A DNA stretch of 64,000 nt from Cercis canadensis (lineage: Eukaryota > Streptophyta > Magnoliopsida > Fabales > Fabaceae), in assembly GCA_003255065.1 (NCBI GenBank), contig QAOA01008633.1, positions 79,647-143,646 on the forward strand, in the 5' to 3' direction. The notes beneath the pieces were generated by a model, which saw nothing but the letters and a program-made list of their open reading frames with translations, was not told the origin of the DNA and ran no database searches. Positions 43,726-53,807 of the stretch are shown here, one piece after another. Position 1 is the first letter of the stretch. Every line of letters begins with the position of its first letter. Made by a program: the position numbers and the translations under genes.

Positions 43726-45129
43726 TTAATTGCTAGGTAATATAGTCTCAATCCAGTGCCCAACTGAAGCATAGGAACTTCCACCAGCTATCAATGCCTT
43801 TCTACTCTTCACACTCATTTCCTTAACCTTCTTTCTCACCTCACTATCTTCTTCCATCACACATTTCACAGCCTTTGCTATCTCATCACCCTTCACAATG
43901 TCATCACTGTATCTTCTAGTGTCTAATTTCAACTCAAAAGCCAATCCCAATTCTTTCACCATCTCAAAAGCATTGAGTTGCTGTTCTGCATATAGTGGCC
44001 ATGTAACAATAGGCACACCAAACCACAAACTCTCCAAGATTGAATTCCACCCACAATGAGACACAAATCCTCCCACAGCTTCGTGTGCCAAAACTTCCAC
44101 TTGTGGGGCCCACTCACATATAAACCCCTTTCCTTTAGTCCTATCCAGAAACCCCTCAGGCAGTATTGTCTTGTTGTCTATGTTTTCAGTTTGGTTAGGT
44201 ATCTTATCTTCTGAAGCAATTCTGATGGACCATAAGAATCTATGCCCACTTTTCTCCAACCCCAATGCAATCTCTTTCAATTGGGGCACACCAAAGCAGC
44301 CCCTGCTTCCAAAACATAAGAACACCACAGATGATGGTGGTTGGTCATCAAGCCATTTCATGATCTCATCATGCTGGCTTTCATTATTAGACTGCATACT
44401 GTTCTGATTCTTGTGTTTAATCAAGGGTCCCACAGTGTAAATTGGAGGTAAATCATCAGTTGAAAGTGAGCTAACAGCATGTGATTCCAAATCTAGAAAA
44501 GTGTTTACTAGAATACCTTTAGTTTCTTTGAACCTTCTACCAAGGTTGACAAAGGAATTGTATCCACCTTCCTTGTTGAACGCAAAACTAGGCAAGACAT
44601 TTGCAGGAACTGGGTCGATGTAGCCAGGGATGATTGATTCGGATTCTGATTCCTCAAACTCTCTTCCTACTCGATCATGCCGATGGGGAAGGTAAAGCAT
44701 GAACCCTACAAAAGCTGCACTACTTGTGAAGAATATATAAGATGGCACCCCTATTTCATTGGCCACATCAATCATGGAAGTGCAGAACAAATCAACGACC
44801 AAGCCAAGGAGTTTAGGTGAATTGGGTAATATATGCTCGACTATGGCATCTCTGACACAAGTTTTGTGGGACTCTACTAAATCAGTTATATACTTTTCAC
44901 TAGACTTGGACATAAGCTCCAATGGAGGAGGCTCTACATGGGGAAGTTCAATGAAGCTTATATTGGCATGGGAAGCAAGCTTGGTGGTGTTCTCTTTTCC
45001 TGGATTCATGAGAAGAACAATAATTGACAATTGTTCATCTCTTTCGAGTAAAAGATTTGCAAACTCAAGTATAGAAACGAGGTGGCCAATTCCAGGAGAT
45101 GGGATAAAGACTAGCTCTGCTTTCTTCAT
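43726..45129 (-). CDS. UDP-glycosyltransferase UGT-E (UGT71-like)
   Basis: Intact, intronless, 467 aa from ATG 45129 (MKKAELVFIPSPGIGHLVSILEF). His16 and Asp113 (VVDLFCTSMID) are present. PSPG box from residue 340 (WAPQVEVLAHEAVGG, HCGWNS, YAEQQ), preceded by Glu (CEW) where D and F have Gly. C-terminus FELKLDTRRYSDDIVKG, ending ETILPSN. About 98% identical to UGT-G (differences include S11A, I20T, an Asp/Asn in GYI[D/N]PVP and K/R in GLE[K/R]SG), so they are products of a recent duplication. The upstream region lacks the TATA-containing segment of B, C and D. Confidence 0.94.
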   Translation of the reverse strand: MKKAELVFIPSPGIGHLVSILEFANLLLERDEQLSIIVLLMNPGKENTTKLASHANISFIELPHVEPPPLELMSKSSEKYITDLVESHKTCVRDAIVEHILPNSPKLLGLVVDLFCTSMIDVANEIGVPSYIFFTSSAAFVGFMLYLPHRHDRVGREFEESESESIIPGYIDPVPANVLPSFAFNKEGGYNSFVNLGRRFKETKGILVNTFLDLESHAVSSLSTDDLPPIYTVGPLIKHKNQNSMQSNNESQHDEIMKWLDDQPPSSVVFLCFGSRGCFGVPQLKEIALGLEKSGHRFLWSIRIASEDKIPNQTENIDNKTILPEGFLDRTKGKGFICEWAPQVEVLAHEAVGGFVSHCGWNSILESLWFGVPIVTWPLYAEQQLNAFEMVKELGLAFELKLDTRRYSDDIVKGDEIAKAVKCVMEEDSEVRKKVKEMSVKSRKALIAGGSSYASVGHWIETILPSN

Positions 45130-46794
45130 TTTTCTATTTGATGCATCCAATTTCTTTTAGGATCTGTAACAAGAAGAGTACATCACTGTGAGTGGTTATC
45201 TCTAGCAAGGCCCTTCCACAGTCAAGTCAATGAAAATTAAAGATAGAGAGGTAGCGTGAGAGAGTGAAGACTCTAATATGTGGTGTCTATCTAATGTCTA
45301 AATAGGTGGTCCTCAAACGAAGAATTAATTGGGATATGACACGTTTTCAAGAAAATGTTGGGCTGACATTTCTTTAAGGTGTAGAAAAATGTAAAGCAAG
45401 TTGGATCATTATTGGTTTTGTCTTTGAAGTTGTAGAAAGTAGGGGAAAGTATGAGAGTGTGAAAGCATCCTATATGTGGACGGCTCCTCCTGTTTCTTCC
45501 ACTTCGCTTTTGGATTTGTTTTATCTAAAAGCATGTGGACAGCTCCTCGTGTTTCTTCCATTTGCCTTTTTGCCTTGTCTGATGTTGGAACCCATTAACT
45601 GTTGAAGGATTAGTTACAATATAATATATAAGAAAGTTCACAATACAAAGAATAAATCCAAAGAGGCAGCACAACAACTCCAACACGGCAGGATCATTGT
45701 GACAGGTGAGTTAACCAAACACTAAATCACAAGGACAAATAGGACTGTCAATCGCTCTGGCCAGCAGCCACTTTGGCGGGCTGGGCTGAATTTTTTGGGC
45801 TGACAAATAGTTGGCCCAACTTAGCCCTATGCCCTTCTTAATTTTTTTTTAAATTAAATTGTTTTCTTTTAATAAATTAAATTATATTGTTAAATAATAT
45901 AAATAGGCATAATTATATAATGATTTTCTTATGTAAAATTATATTTTTATTATAAAAAATTGACAATATATATGAGATTAAGATTAGATATCTAAAATCT
46001 AGTTTAATATTGCTAAAAAATTATTCAATTGTTTATTAATTTGATTAATAATATAAGATAATATTTATCTTGAAGTTTTATGTTTAGTGCTTAAATTTGA
46101 GTTTTTTTCATAAAAGATGGAAAAAATAATAAAATAAATTTGGTCCAACCCATGTGGCCTCCAATCCATTTCAGGTGAGCCCTAATAGGCCTGATTTTAT
46201 TTCAGCTAGCATTTTAATTTAGAGTTCAGCTCGAACTTTTGGTTTTAGTATCACTCGATTACAAATTGTTTGATTATTTAATTGTATATTTTTTAAGTAC
46301 AAATAACTCTCAATAATCAATAGTACAACTCTAACATTAACATAAGTACTTGAATTTACCTAGTGAAGATGATAAGGATGAGTGAGAATTTTTCTTTTTA
46401 AAAAAAATGTATTAAATTCTAGTAATTGCAGCTACTTCCTGGTATACCAAAACAACATTAACATTGGTGATTCAAAATACAAATTTAGAAAGAAAAAAAA
46501 ATCGTTGTAAACCATTTTTCGCCACTTAGATATAATTAAATTTTGAACTATAAGATCTTAAAATGGCTATTATCTGAAGTGGGCTTAGGGTCCTTTACAG
46601 CTAATGTTTTTCTTCCAAAGTAGATACATTACAGGATTTCTTTTGGATGTTAGATGCTTAACCAAATATATTGAGATTACAGTTAAGGGAAGATGGCCGG
46701 ACATATAAAACATTGAGCATCAACCATTTGTGGGAATAACCAAATTGGAGAAAAATCATTCAACTTCATAAGTTAATTGCTAGGTAATATAGTC
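45130..46794. repeat. Upstream spacer of UGT-E, segmental duplicate
   Basis: 45151-46790 matches the region upstream of UGT-G (51840-53400) and, from 45455, the block at 36161-37525. No gene. The last ~110 bp are the 3' flank of pseudogene F, with part of the shared flank deleted. Confidence 0.75.
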
Positions 46795-47936
46795 TCAGTG
46801 CCCAACTGAAGCACAGGAACTTCCACCAGCTATCAATGCCTTTCTACTCTTCACACTCATTTCCTTAACCCTCTTTCTCACCTCACTATCTTCTTCCATC
46901 AAACATTTCACAGCCTTTGCTATCTCATCACCCTTCACAATGTCAACACTGTATCTTCTAGAGTCTAATTTCAACTCAAAAGCCAATCCCAATTCTTTCA
47001 CTATCTGAAAAGCGTTGATTTGCTGTTCTCCATATAGTGGCCATGTAACAATGGGCACACCAAACCACAAACTCTCCAAGATTGAATTCCACCCACAATG
47101 AGACACAAATCCTCCCACAGCTTTGTGTGCCAAAACATCCACTTGTGGGGCCCACCCACATATAAACCCCTTTCCTTTAGTCCTATCCACAAACCCCTCA
47201 GGCAGTATTGTCTTGTGGTCTATGTTTTCAGTTTGGTTAGGTGTCTTATCTTCTGAAGCAATTCTGATGTACCATAAGAATCTATGCCCACTTCTCTCCA
47301 ACCCCAATGCAATCTCTTTCAATTGAGGCACACCAAAGAAGCCTCTGCTTCCAAAACATAAGAACACCACAGATGATGGTGGCTGTTCATGAAGCCATTT
47401 CTTGATCTCATCATGCTGCCCTTCATTATTAGACTGCATATTGTTCTGATTCTTGTGGTTAATCAAGGTTCCCACAGTGTAAATAGGAGGTAAATTATCA
47501 GTTGGAAGTGAGCTAACAGCATGTGATTCCAAATCTAGAAAAGTGTTTACTAGAATACCTTTAGTTTCTTTGAACCTTCTACCAAGGTTGACAACGGAAA
47601 TGTATCCACCTTCCTTGTTGAACGCAAAAGTAGGCAAGACATTTGCAGGAACTGGGTTGATGTAGCCAGGGATGATTGATTCGGATTCTGATTCCTCAAA
47701 CTCTCCTCCTACTCGATCATGCCGACGGGGAAGGTAAAGCATGCACCCTAGAAAAGCTGCACTACTTGTGAAGAATAAATAAGATGGCACCGCTAGTTCA
47801 CTAGCCACATCAATCATGGAAGTGCAGAACAAATCAACGACCAAGCCAAGGAGTTTTGGTGAATTGGGTAATACATGCTTGACTATGGCATCTTTGACAC
47901 AAGTTTTGTGAGACGCTATGAAATCAGTTCTATATC
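46795..47936 (-). pseudogene. Truncated UGT copy F
   Basis: Homology to UGT-D begins abruptly at 47936 (KYRTDFIASHKTCVKD, about residue 80 of D), so the start codon, catalytic His and first ~80 residues are gone. At that point a T-run identical to the one far upstream of UGT-D (41060) begins, so ~0.8 kb between gene and spacer was deleted. The rest, including Asp and the complete PSPG box (WAPQVDVLAHKAVGG...YGEQQ), is open. A 5-bp deletion in the last codons removes HWIETI... and gives an early stop after ASVGH. Other odd changes: WYIRIAS instead of WSIRIAS and HEQPPSS. Not functional. Confidence 0.9.
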
Positions 47937-49489
47937 TTTTTTTTTTTTAACATTGTTTTAGTTTTACATTATATTAATTAACATAGTTTAATTTTTATTA
48001 TTTCAATATTTAAATTATACTAAAAGAATTTGAGTAAACCTAATAAAAATTAAATCAGGCATGAAACTAAAACAAAATATAAAAAAAAGTTGGGACAAGA
48101 TATGGTAGTGTAGCATAGTCTCACCCTACAATAGGAAGTTTACAATACAAACACCAAGTCCAAAGAAGCAGCACGATGGTTATGACTTGCGAGTTAACCA
48201 AACACTAAATCACAAATAGGTTGACTGGTCTGATTGGGTTAACCTCTTTGGCGGGCTGAGCCAGGCCATTTTTTTTTTTAGCTAGCCCAGGTTGGCCCTA
48301 TGCCCCTTTTTAAAAAATTAAATTAATTTTTTGTAAATAGAATTATATTGTTAAATAATATAAATAGACATAATTATATAATAATTTTTTCATGTAAAAT
48401 TATATTTTTATCATAAAAAATTGACAATAAGTATTTATCTAAAATATAGTTTAAAAATTGCTAAAAATTTATTAATTATTAATTAATAATGTAAGGTAAT
48501 ATTTATTTTAAGACTTTATGTTTAGTTTTTTAAAATGTAGTGTTTTTTTCTAAAAAAAATAAAAAATTGGACCATCCCATTCTTCTCACAGGTCACTCCG
48601 AGCTTAGTCTCAATTTTATTTGTGCCAGCATTTTTATGACGTAACTCAAATTTATGGCCGAGTTACTGACCTACTAGGCCGGCCGGCCTGTTTTAACAAT
48701 CTTAATCACAAAGTGGTTCGGTTGAACCAAAAAACGAGAGATATATTATAAAATGTTGCTCTTGTATTATATGTTGTAAACAATGTTTTGCCACATATAT
48801 AATTAACTTTTGAATGATAAGATCATAAAATCACTATTATTTGAAGTGGGCTTAGGATCTTTTACCTCTTATCTTTTCCTTCCAAAGTAGATACATTATA
48901 GGATATCTTTTGGATGCTAGAGGCTTAACCAAACAGATTGAGATATTACTATCATTCAAGTGTAAGATATATCTAGAGAGAAGAGAAATTGAGCTCTAAT
49001 TATATGTACAACCAAGGGTATGGAGTGAACACTGTAGCTCTTTGACATGAATATTATACTTTACAAATAAATTTATTAATTTATAATAATTTTTGACTTA
49101 ATTACCTAAATATTACAATTTTAAAAAAAAACCATAATCAACGTGTGGGAACCACTAGATGCGCCAGTGGTTACACTATATGTCTACGTCGAACACACCG
49201 ATAACGTCATAGCATGTCCTTTCTTGTTAAGAATAATAAAAAAAAAAGTTGCATTTAGTCAAAATTAGAAGTTAGTAAATTTGACTATAAAGGGACACGC
49301 CAAATGACTATTGGCGTGTCCCATTTGGATACGCCGTGTGGTCATTGGCGTGTTCGGTAACCCCTACATGTTTAAAAAAAAAAATTTGTTTTTAATTTTT
49401 TAGAAACCGTAATATTTATGTAATTAAATTAAAAAATGTGATGAATATGTTTGTTACTAAAATGTAATATTTATGTGAATGAGCATGAA
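47937..49489. repeat. Spacer copy 2 (paired with 41065-42644)
   Basis: Duplicate of the spacer upstream of UGT-D. It includes a perfect hairpin GGACACGCCAA / TTGGCGTGTCC at ~49292-49322 that is decayed in copy 1 (~42455-42485). No gene. Confidence 0.7.
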
Positions 49490-49890
49490 GACAGCAGCTG
49501 CACTGCTATTTTCAACAATGACTTGAGCTGCGGTGCTGCTTAGAGATCAAGTGCTCTGAAGATCCCAGATGGTGCAACCCAGGAAGCCCTTCCATCATCA
49601 TCACCCCCACAAATTTCTGCCCTCCCAACTTCACTCTCCCCAGCGACAATGGTGGCTGCAGGTGCTACCCACCTCACACCTACTTCGACCTCGCCATGCC
49701 AACGTTCCTTAAGATTGCTCAGTACTGTGCTAGAATCATCTCCGTCAGCTACCCCCGGTCACTAAATTTTCTTACAATTTCTCCGCTATGCAAGGTAGCA
49801 GAAGCAACGAACTCACTATGGCAGTCAGGGAGGTCGGGAAAGCAGCAAGATGCCTTAGAAAGAAAGGAAGATAGAGAAGGATTCTTTTAA
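49490..49890 (+). pseudogene. Alpha-expansin fragment, copy 2
   Basis: Same relict as at 42645-43020 but with fewer deletions. Readable in order: CTAIFNNDLSCGA, EIKCSEDPRWCNPGSPSI, then NFCPPNFTLPSDNGG, PPHTYFDLAMPTFLKIAQY, SVSYPR. A stop lies between CGA and EIKC, and the WCNPP Trp is replaced (GGCRCYPP). Open to the stop at 49888. It was carried as a passenger in the UGT tandem duplication and is incomplete, so non-functional. Confidence 0.82.
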
Positions 49891-50414
49891 ATTATTTTAA
49901 GGGTTAAAACGGTGCGCTTTTTATAGTGAGTTATTATTGTGCCAACTATGACATGCGGCGTAGAAAATTAACCATGACGTCCTCACTTAATATGTCATAT
50001 GAATTTTTTTTTTTCTTTATTAATTGGTGCTAAAAAATACGACGAAAAAAATATATTTTACTCAATAATCTTCAATGAAAAAAATATCAAATCTTAGGAG
50101 AAAACATAATCCTTTGATTGGCAGAGGCAATGGTAGGTCAAAGATTAAGTGGACCACTACAAATTCAGAAGGGATAAGACAAGAAAAATAAAATACCAAA
50201 GGAAAATTAAGCAAACATAGCAACTATGCCATAGATATTTTAGTCTTTCAACACACATCAAATATGAATCAATATTGTTGACAACATGTATCAACGGTCT
50301 TCTTAGAATACAGAAGGGGAACATGCAGTTAAGGGAAGATCGCAGGATAAAACATTGAGCATCAACCATTTGTGGGAATAACCAAATTGGAGAAAAATCA
50401 TTCAACTTCATAAG
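49891..50414. other. Spacer between expansin relict and UGT-G
   Basis: Short AT-rich spacer and the shared UGT 3' flank (part of it deleted at ~50310). No gene. Confidence 0.5.
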
Positions 50415-51818
50415 TTAATTGCTAGGTAATATAGTCTCAATCCAGTGCCCAACTGAAGCATAGGAACTTCCACCAGCTATCAATGCCTTTCTACTCTTCA
50501 CACTCATTTCCTTAACCTTCTTTCTCACCTCACTATCTTCTTCCATCACACATTTCACAGCCTTTGCTATCTCATCACCCTTCACAATGTCATCACTGTA
50601 TCTTCTAGTGTCTAATTTCAACTCAAAAGCCAATCCCAATCCTTTCACCATCTCAAAAGCATTGAGTTGCTGTTCTGCATATAGTGGCCATGTAACAATA
50701 GGCACACCAAACCACAAACTCTCCAAGATTGAATTCCACCCACAATGAGACACAAATCCTCCCACAGCTTCGTGTGCCAAAACTTCAACTTGCGGGGCCC
50801 ACTCACATATAAACCCCTTTCCTTTAGTCCTATCCAGAAACCCCTCAGGCAGTATTGTCTTGTTGTCTATGTTTTCAGTTTGGTTAGGTATCTTATCTTC
50901 TGAAGCAATTCTGATGGACCATAAGAATCTATGCCCACTTCTCTCCAACCCCAATGCAATCTCTTTCAATTGGGGCACGCCAAAGCAGCCCCTGCTTCCA
51001 AAACATAAGAACACCACAGATGATGGTGGTTGGTCATCAAGCCATTTCATGATCTCATCATGCTGGCTTTCATTATTAGACTGCATACTGTTCTGATTAT
51101 TGTGTTTAATCAAGGGTCCCACAGTGTAAATTGGAGGTAAATCATCAGTTGAAAGTGAGCTAACAGCATGTGATTCCAAATCTAGAAAAGTGTTTACTAG
51201 AATACCTTTAGTTTCTTTGAACCTTCTACCAAGGTTGACAAAGGAATTGTATCCACCTTCCTTGTTGAACGCAAAACTAGGCAAGACATTTGCAGGAACT
51301 GGGTTGATGTAGCCAGGGATGATTGATTCGGATTCTGATTCCTCAAACTCTCTTCCTACTCGATCATGCCGATGGGGAAGGTAAAGCATGAACCCTACAA
51401 AAGCTGCACTACTTGTGAAGAATATATAAGATGGCACCCCTATTTCATTGGCCACATCAATCATGGAAGTGCAGAACAAATCAACGACCAAGCCAAGGAG
51501 TTTAGGTGAATTGGGTAATATATGCTCGACTATGGCATCTCTGACACAAGTTTTGTGGGACTCTACGAAATCAGTTATATATTTTTCAATAGACTTGGAC
51601 ATAAGCTCCAATGGAGGAGGCTCTACATGGGGAAGTTCAATGAAGCTTATATTGGCATGGGAGGCAAGCTTGGTGGTGTTCTCTTTTCCTGGATTCATGA
51701 GAAGAACAATAATTGACAATTGTTCATCTCTTTCGAGTAAAAGATTTGCAAACTCAAGTGTAGAAACGAGGTGGCCAATTCCAGGAGCTGGGATAAAGAC
51801 TAGCTCTGCTTTCTTCAT
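50415..51818 (-). CDS. UDP-glycosyltransferase UGT-G (UGT71-like)
   Basis: Intact, intronless, 467 aa from ATG 51818 (MKKAELVFIPAPGIGHLVSTLEF). His16 and Asp113 are kept. PSPG box from residue 340 identical to that of UGT-E, including AHEAVGG. Near twin of UGT-E 6.69 kb away; differences include MVKGLGLAF instead of MVKELGLAF and KHNNQN instead of KHKNQN. Like E it lacks the TATA-bearing promoter block. The two probably have the same substrate range unless one has begun to diverge in expression. Confidence 0.94.
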   Translation of the reverse strand: MKKAELVFIPAPGIGHLVSTLEFANLLLERDEQLSIIVLLMNPGKENTTKLASHANISFIELPHVEPPPLELMSKSIEKYITDFVESHKTCVRDAIVEHILPNSPKLLGLVVDLFCTSMIDVANEIGVPSYIFFTSSAAFVGFMLYLPHRHDRVGREFEESESESIIPGYINPVPANVLPSFAFNKEGGYNSFVNLGRRFKETKGILVNTFLDLESHAVSSLSTDDLPPIYTVGPLIKHNNQNSMQSNNESQHDEIMKWLDDQPPSSVVFLCFGSRGCFGVPQLKEIALGLERSGHRFLWSIRIASEDKIPNQTENIDNKTILPEGFLDRTKGKGFICEWAPQVEVLAHEAVGGFVSHCGWNSILESLWFGVPIVTWPLYAEQQLNAFEMVKGLGLAFELKLDTRRYSDDIVKGDEIAKAVKCVMEEDSEVRKKVKEMSVKSRKALIAGGSSYASVGHWIETILPSN

Positions 51819-53807
51819 TTTTCTATTTGATGCATCCAATTTCTTTTAGGACCTTAACAAGAAGAGTACATCACTGTGAGTGGTAAGCTCTAGCAAGGCC
51901 CTTCCACAGTCAAGTCAATGAAAATTAAAGATAGAGAGGTAGTGGGAGAGAGTGAAGACTCTAATATGTGGTGTCTATCTAATGTCTAAATAGGTGGTCC
52001 TCAAACGAAGAATTAATTGGGATATGACAACGTTTTCAAGAAAATGTTGGGCTGACATTTCTTTAAGGTGTAGAAAAATGTAAAGCAAGTTGGATCATTA
52101 TTGGTTTTGTCTTTGAAGTTGTAGAAAGTAGGGGAATGGATAAGAGTGTGAAAGCATGCTATACGTGGACGGCTCCTCCTGTTTCTTCCACTTTGCTTTT
52201 GGATTTGCTTTATCTCTAAAAGCATGTGGACAGATCCTCGTGTTTCTTCCATTTTCCTTTTTGCCTTGTCTGATGTTGGAACCCATTAACTGTTGAAGGA
52301 TTAGTTACAATATAATATATAAGAAAGTTCACAATACAAAGAATAAATCCAAAGAGGCAGCACAACAACTCCAACACGGCTGGATCATTGTGACATGTGA
52401 GTTAACCAAACACTAAATCACAAGGACAAATAGGACTGTCAATCGCTCTGGCCAGCAGCCACTTTGGCGGGCTGGGCTTAATTTTTTGGGCTGACAAATA
52501 GTTGGCCCAACTTAGCCCTATGCCCTTCTTAATTTTTTTTAAATTAAATTGTTTTCTTTTAATAAATTAAATTATATTGTTAAATAATATAAATATTCAT
52601 AATTATATCATGATTTTCTTATGTAAGATTATATTTTTATTATAAGAAAGTGACAATATGTATGAGATTAAGATTAGATATCTAAAATCTAGTTTAAATA
52701 TTGCTAAAAAATTATTCAATTGTTTATTAATTTGATTAATAATATAAGAAAATATTTATTTTGAAGTTTTATGTTTAGTGCTTAAATTTGAGTTTTTTCA
52801 TAAAAAATGGAAAAAATAATAAAATAAATTTGCTCCAACCCATTTGGCCCCCAATCCATTTCAGGTGGGCTCTAATAGGCCTGATTTTATTTGAGCTAGC
52901 ATTTTAATCTATAGTTCAGCTCAAACTTTTGGTTTTAGTATCATTCGGTTACAAATTATTTTGTTATTTAATTATATATTTTTGAAGTACAAATAACTCT
53001 CAATAATCAATAGTAAAACTCTAACTTTAACATAAGTACTTGAATTTAGCTAGTTAAGATGATAAGGATGAGTGAGAATTTTTTTTAAAAAAAAATTTAT
53101 TAAATTCTAGTNTTTTTTTAAAAAAAATTTATTAAATTCTAGTAATTGCAGCTACTTCCTGATAGACCAAAACAACATTAACATTGGTGATTCAAAGTAC
53201 AAATTTAGAAAGAAAAAAAAAATCGTTGTAAACCATTTTTCGCCACTTAGATATAATTAAATTTTGAACTATAAGATCTTAAAATGGCTATTATCTGAAG
53301 TGGGCTTAGGATCCTTTACAGCTAATGTTTTCCTTCCAAAGTGGATACATTACAGGATTTTTTTTGGATGCTAAATGCTTAACCAAATATATTGAGATAT
53401 ACCTAATGGTATATAGTTGAGTAATACTGAGATCTTTTTTAAGGCTTATAATTTTCATGTTCGAACTTAAAGTCGTAGTCAAAGTGCCAATAAATAAATA
53501 AATAAATAAAAATAAAAACAGATTGAGATATTACCATCCTTCAAGTGTCTAATATATTTTGAAATAACAAAAAGAGAGAAGGGAAATTGAGCTCTATGTA
53601 TGATAAACTCATTCATTGCCACTTTGTGATCTTTTAGGCTGTAATCTATCAACAAACATAATCTTTATGACAGCCTAACAATGAAAAGAAAAAGGACTGA
53701 AAGAGAAGTTGCAAAGAAAACCAAAAGCAAAACCAGGAAACACTCACTACAACCTAAACATATTACAAGTTATCACAAAATAAAGCCTATTTTTAAAACT
53801 TCATTAT
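51819..53807. repeat. Spacer upstream of UGT-G; outer end of the tandem duplication
   Basis: 51840-53400 is a diverged copy of 45130-46700. The duplication ends about 53400, after which unique sequence begins, with an (AATA)n tract at 53488-53517. No gene. Confidence 0.7.
53079..53143. repeat. ~32-bp direct repeat flanking a single N
   Basis: T-run, A-run, then TTTATTAAATTCTAGT on both sides of the N at 53112. The paralogue at 46388-46425 has the motif only once. Confidence 0.8.
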
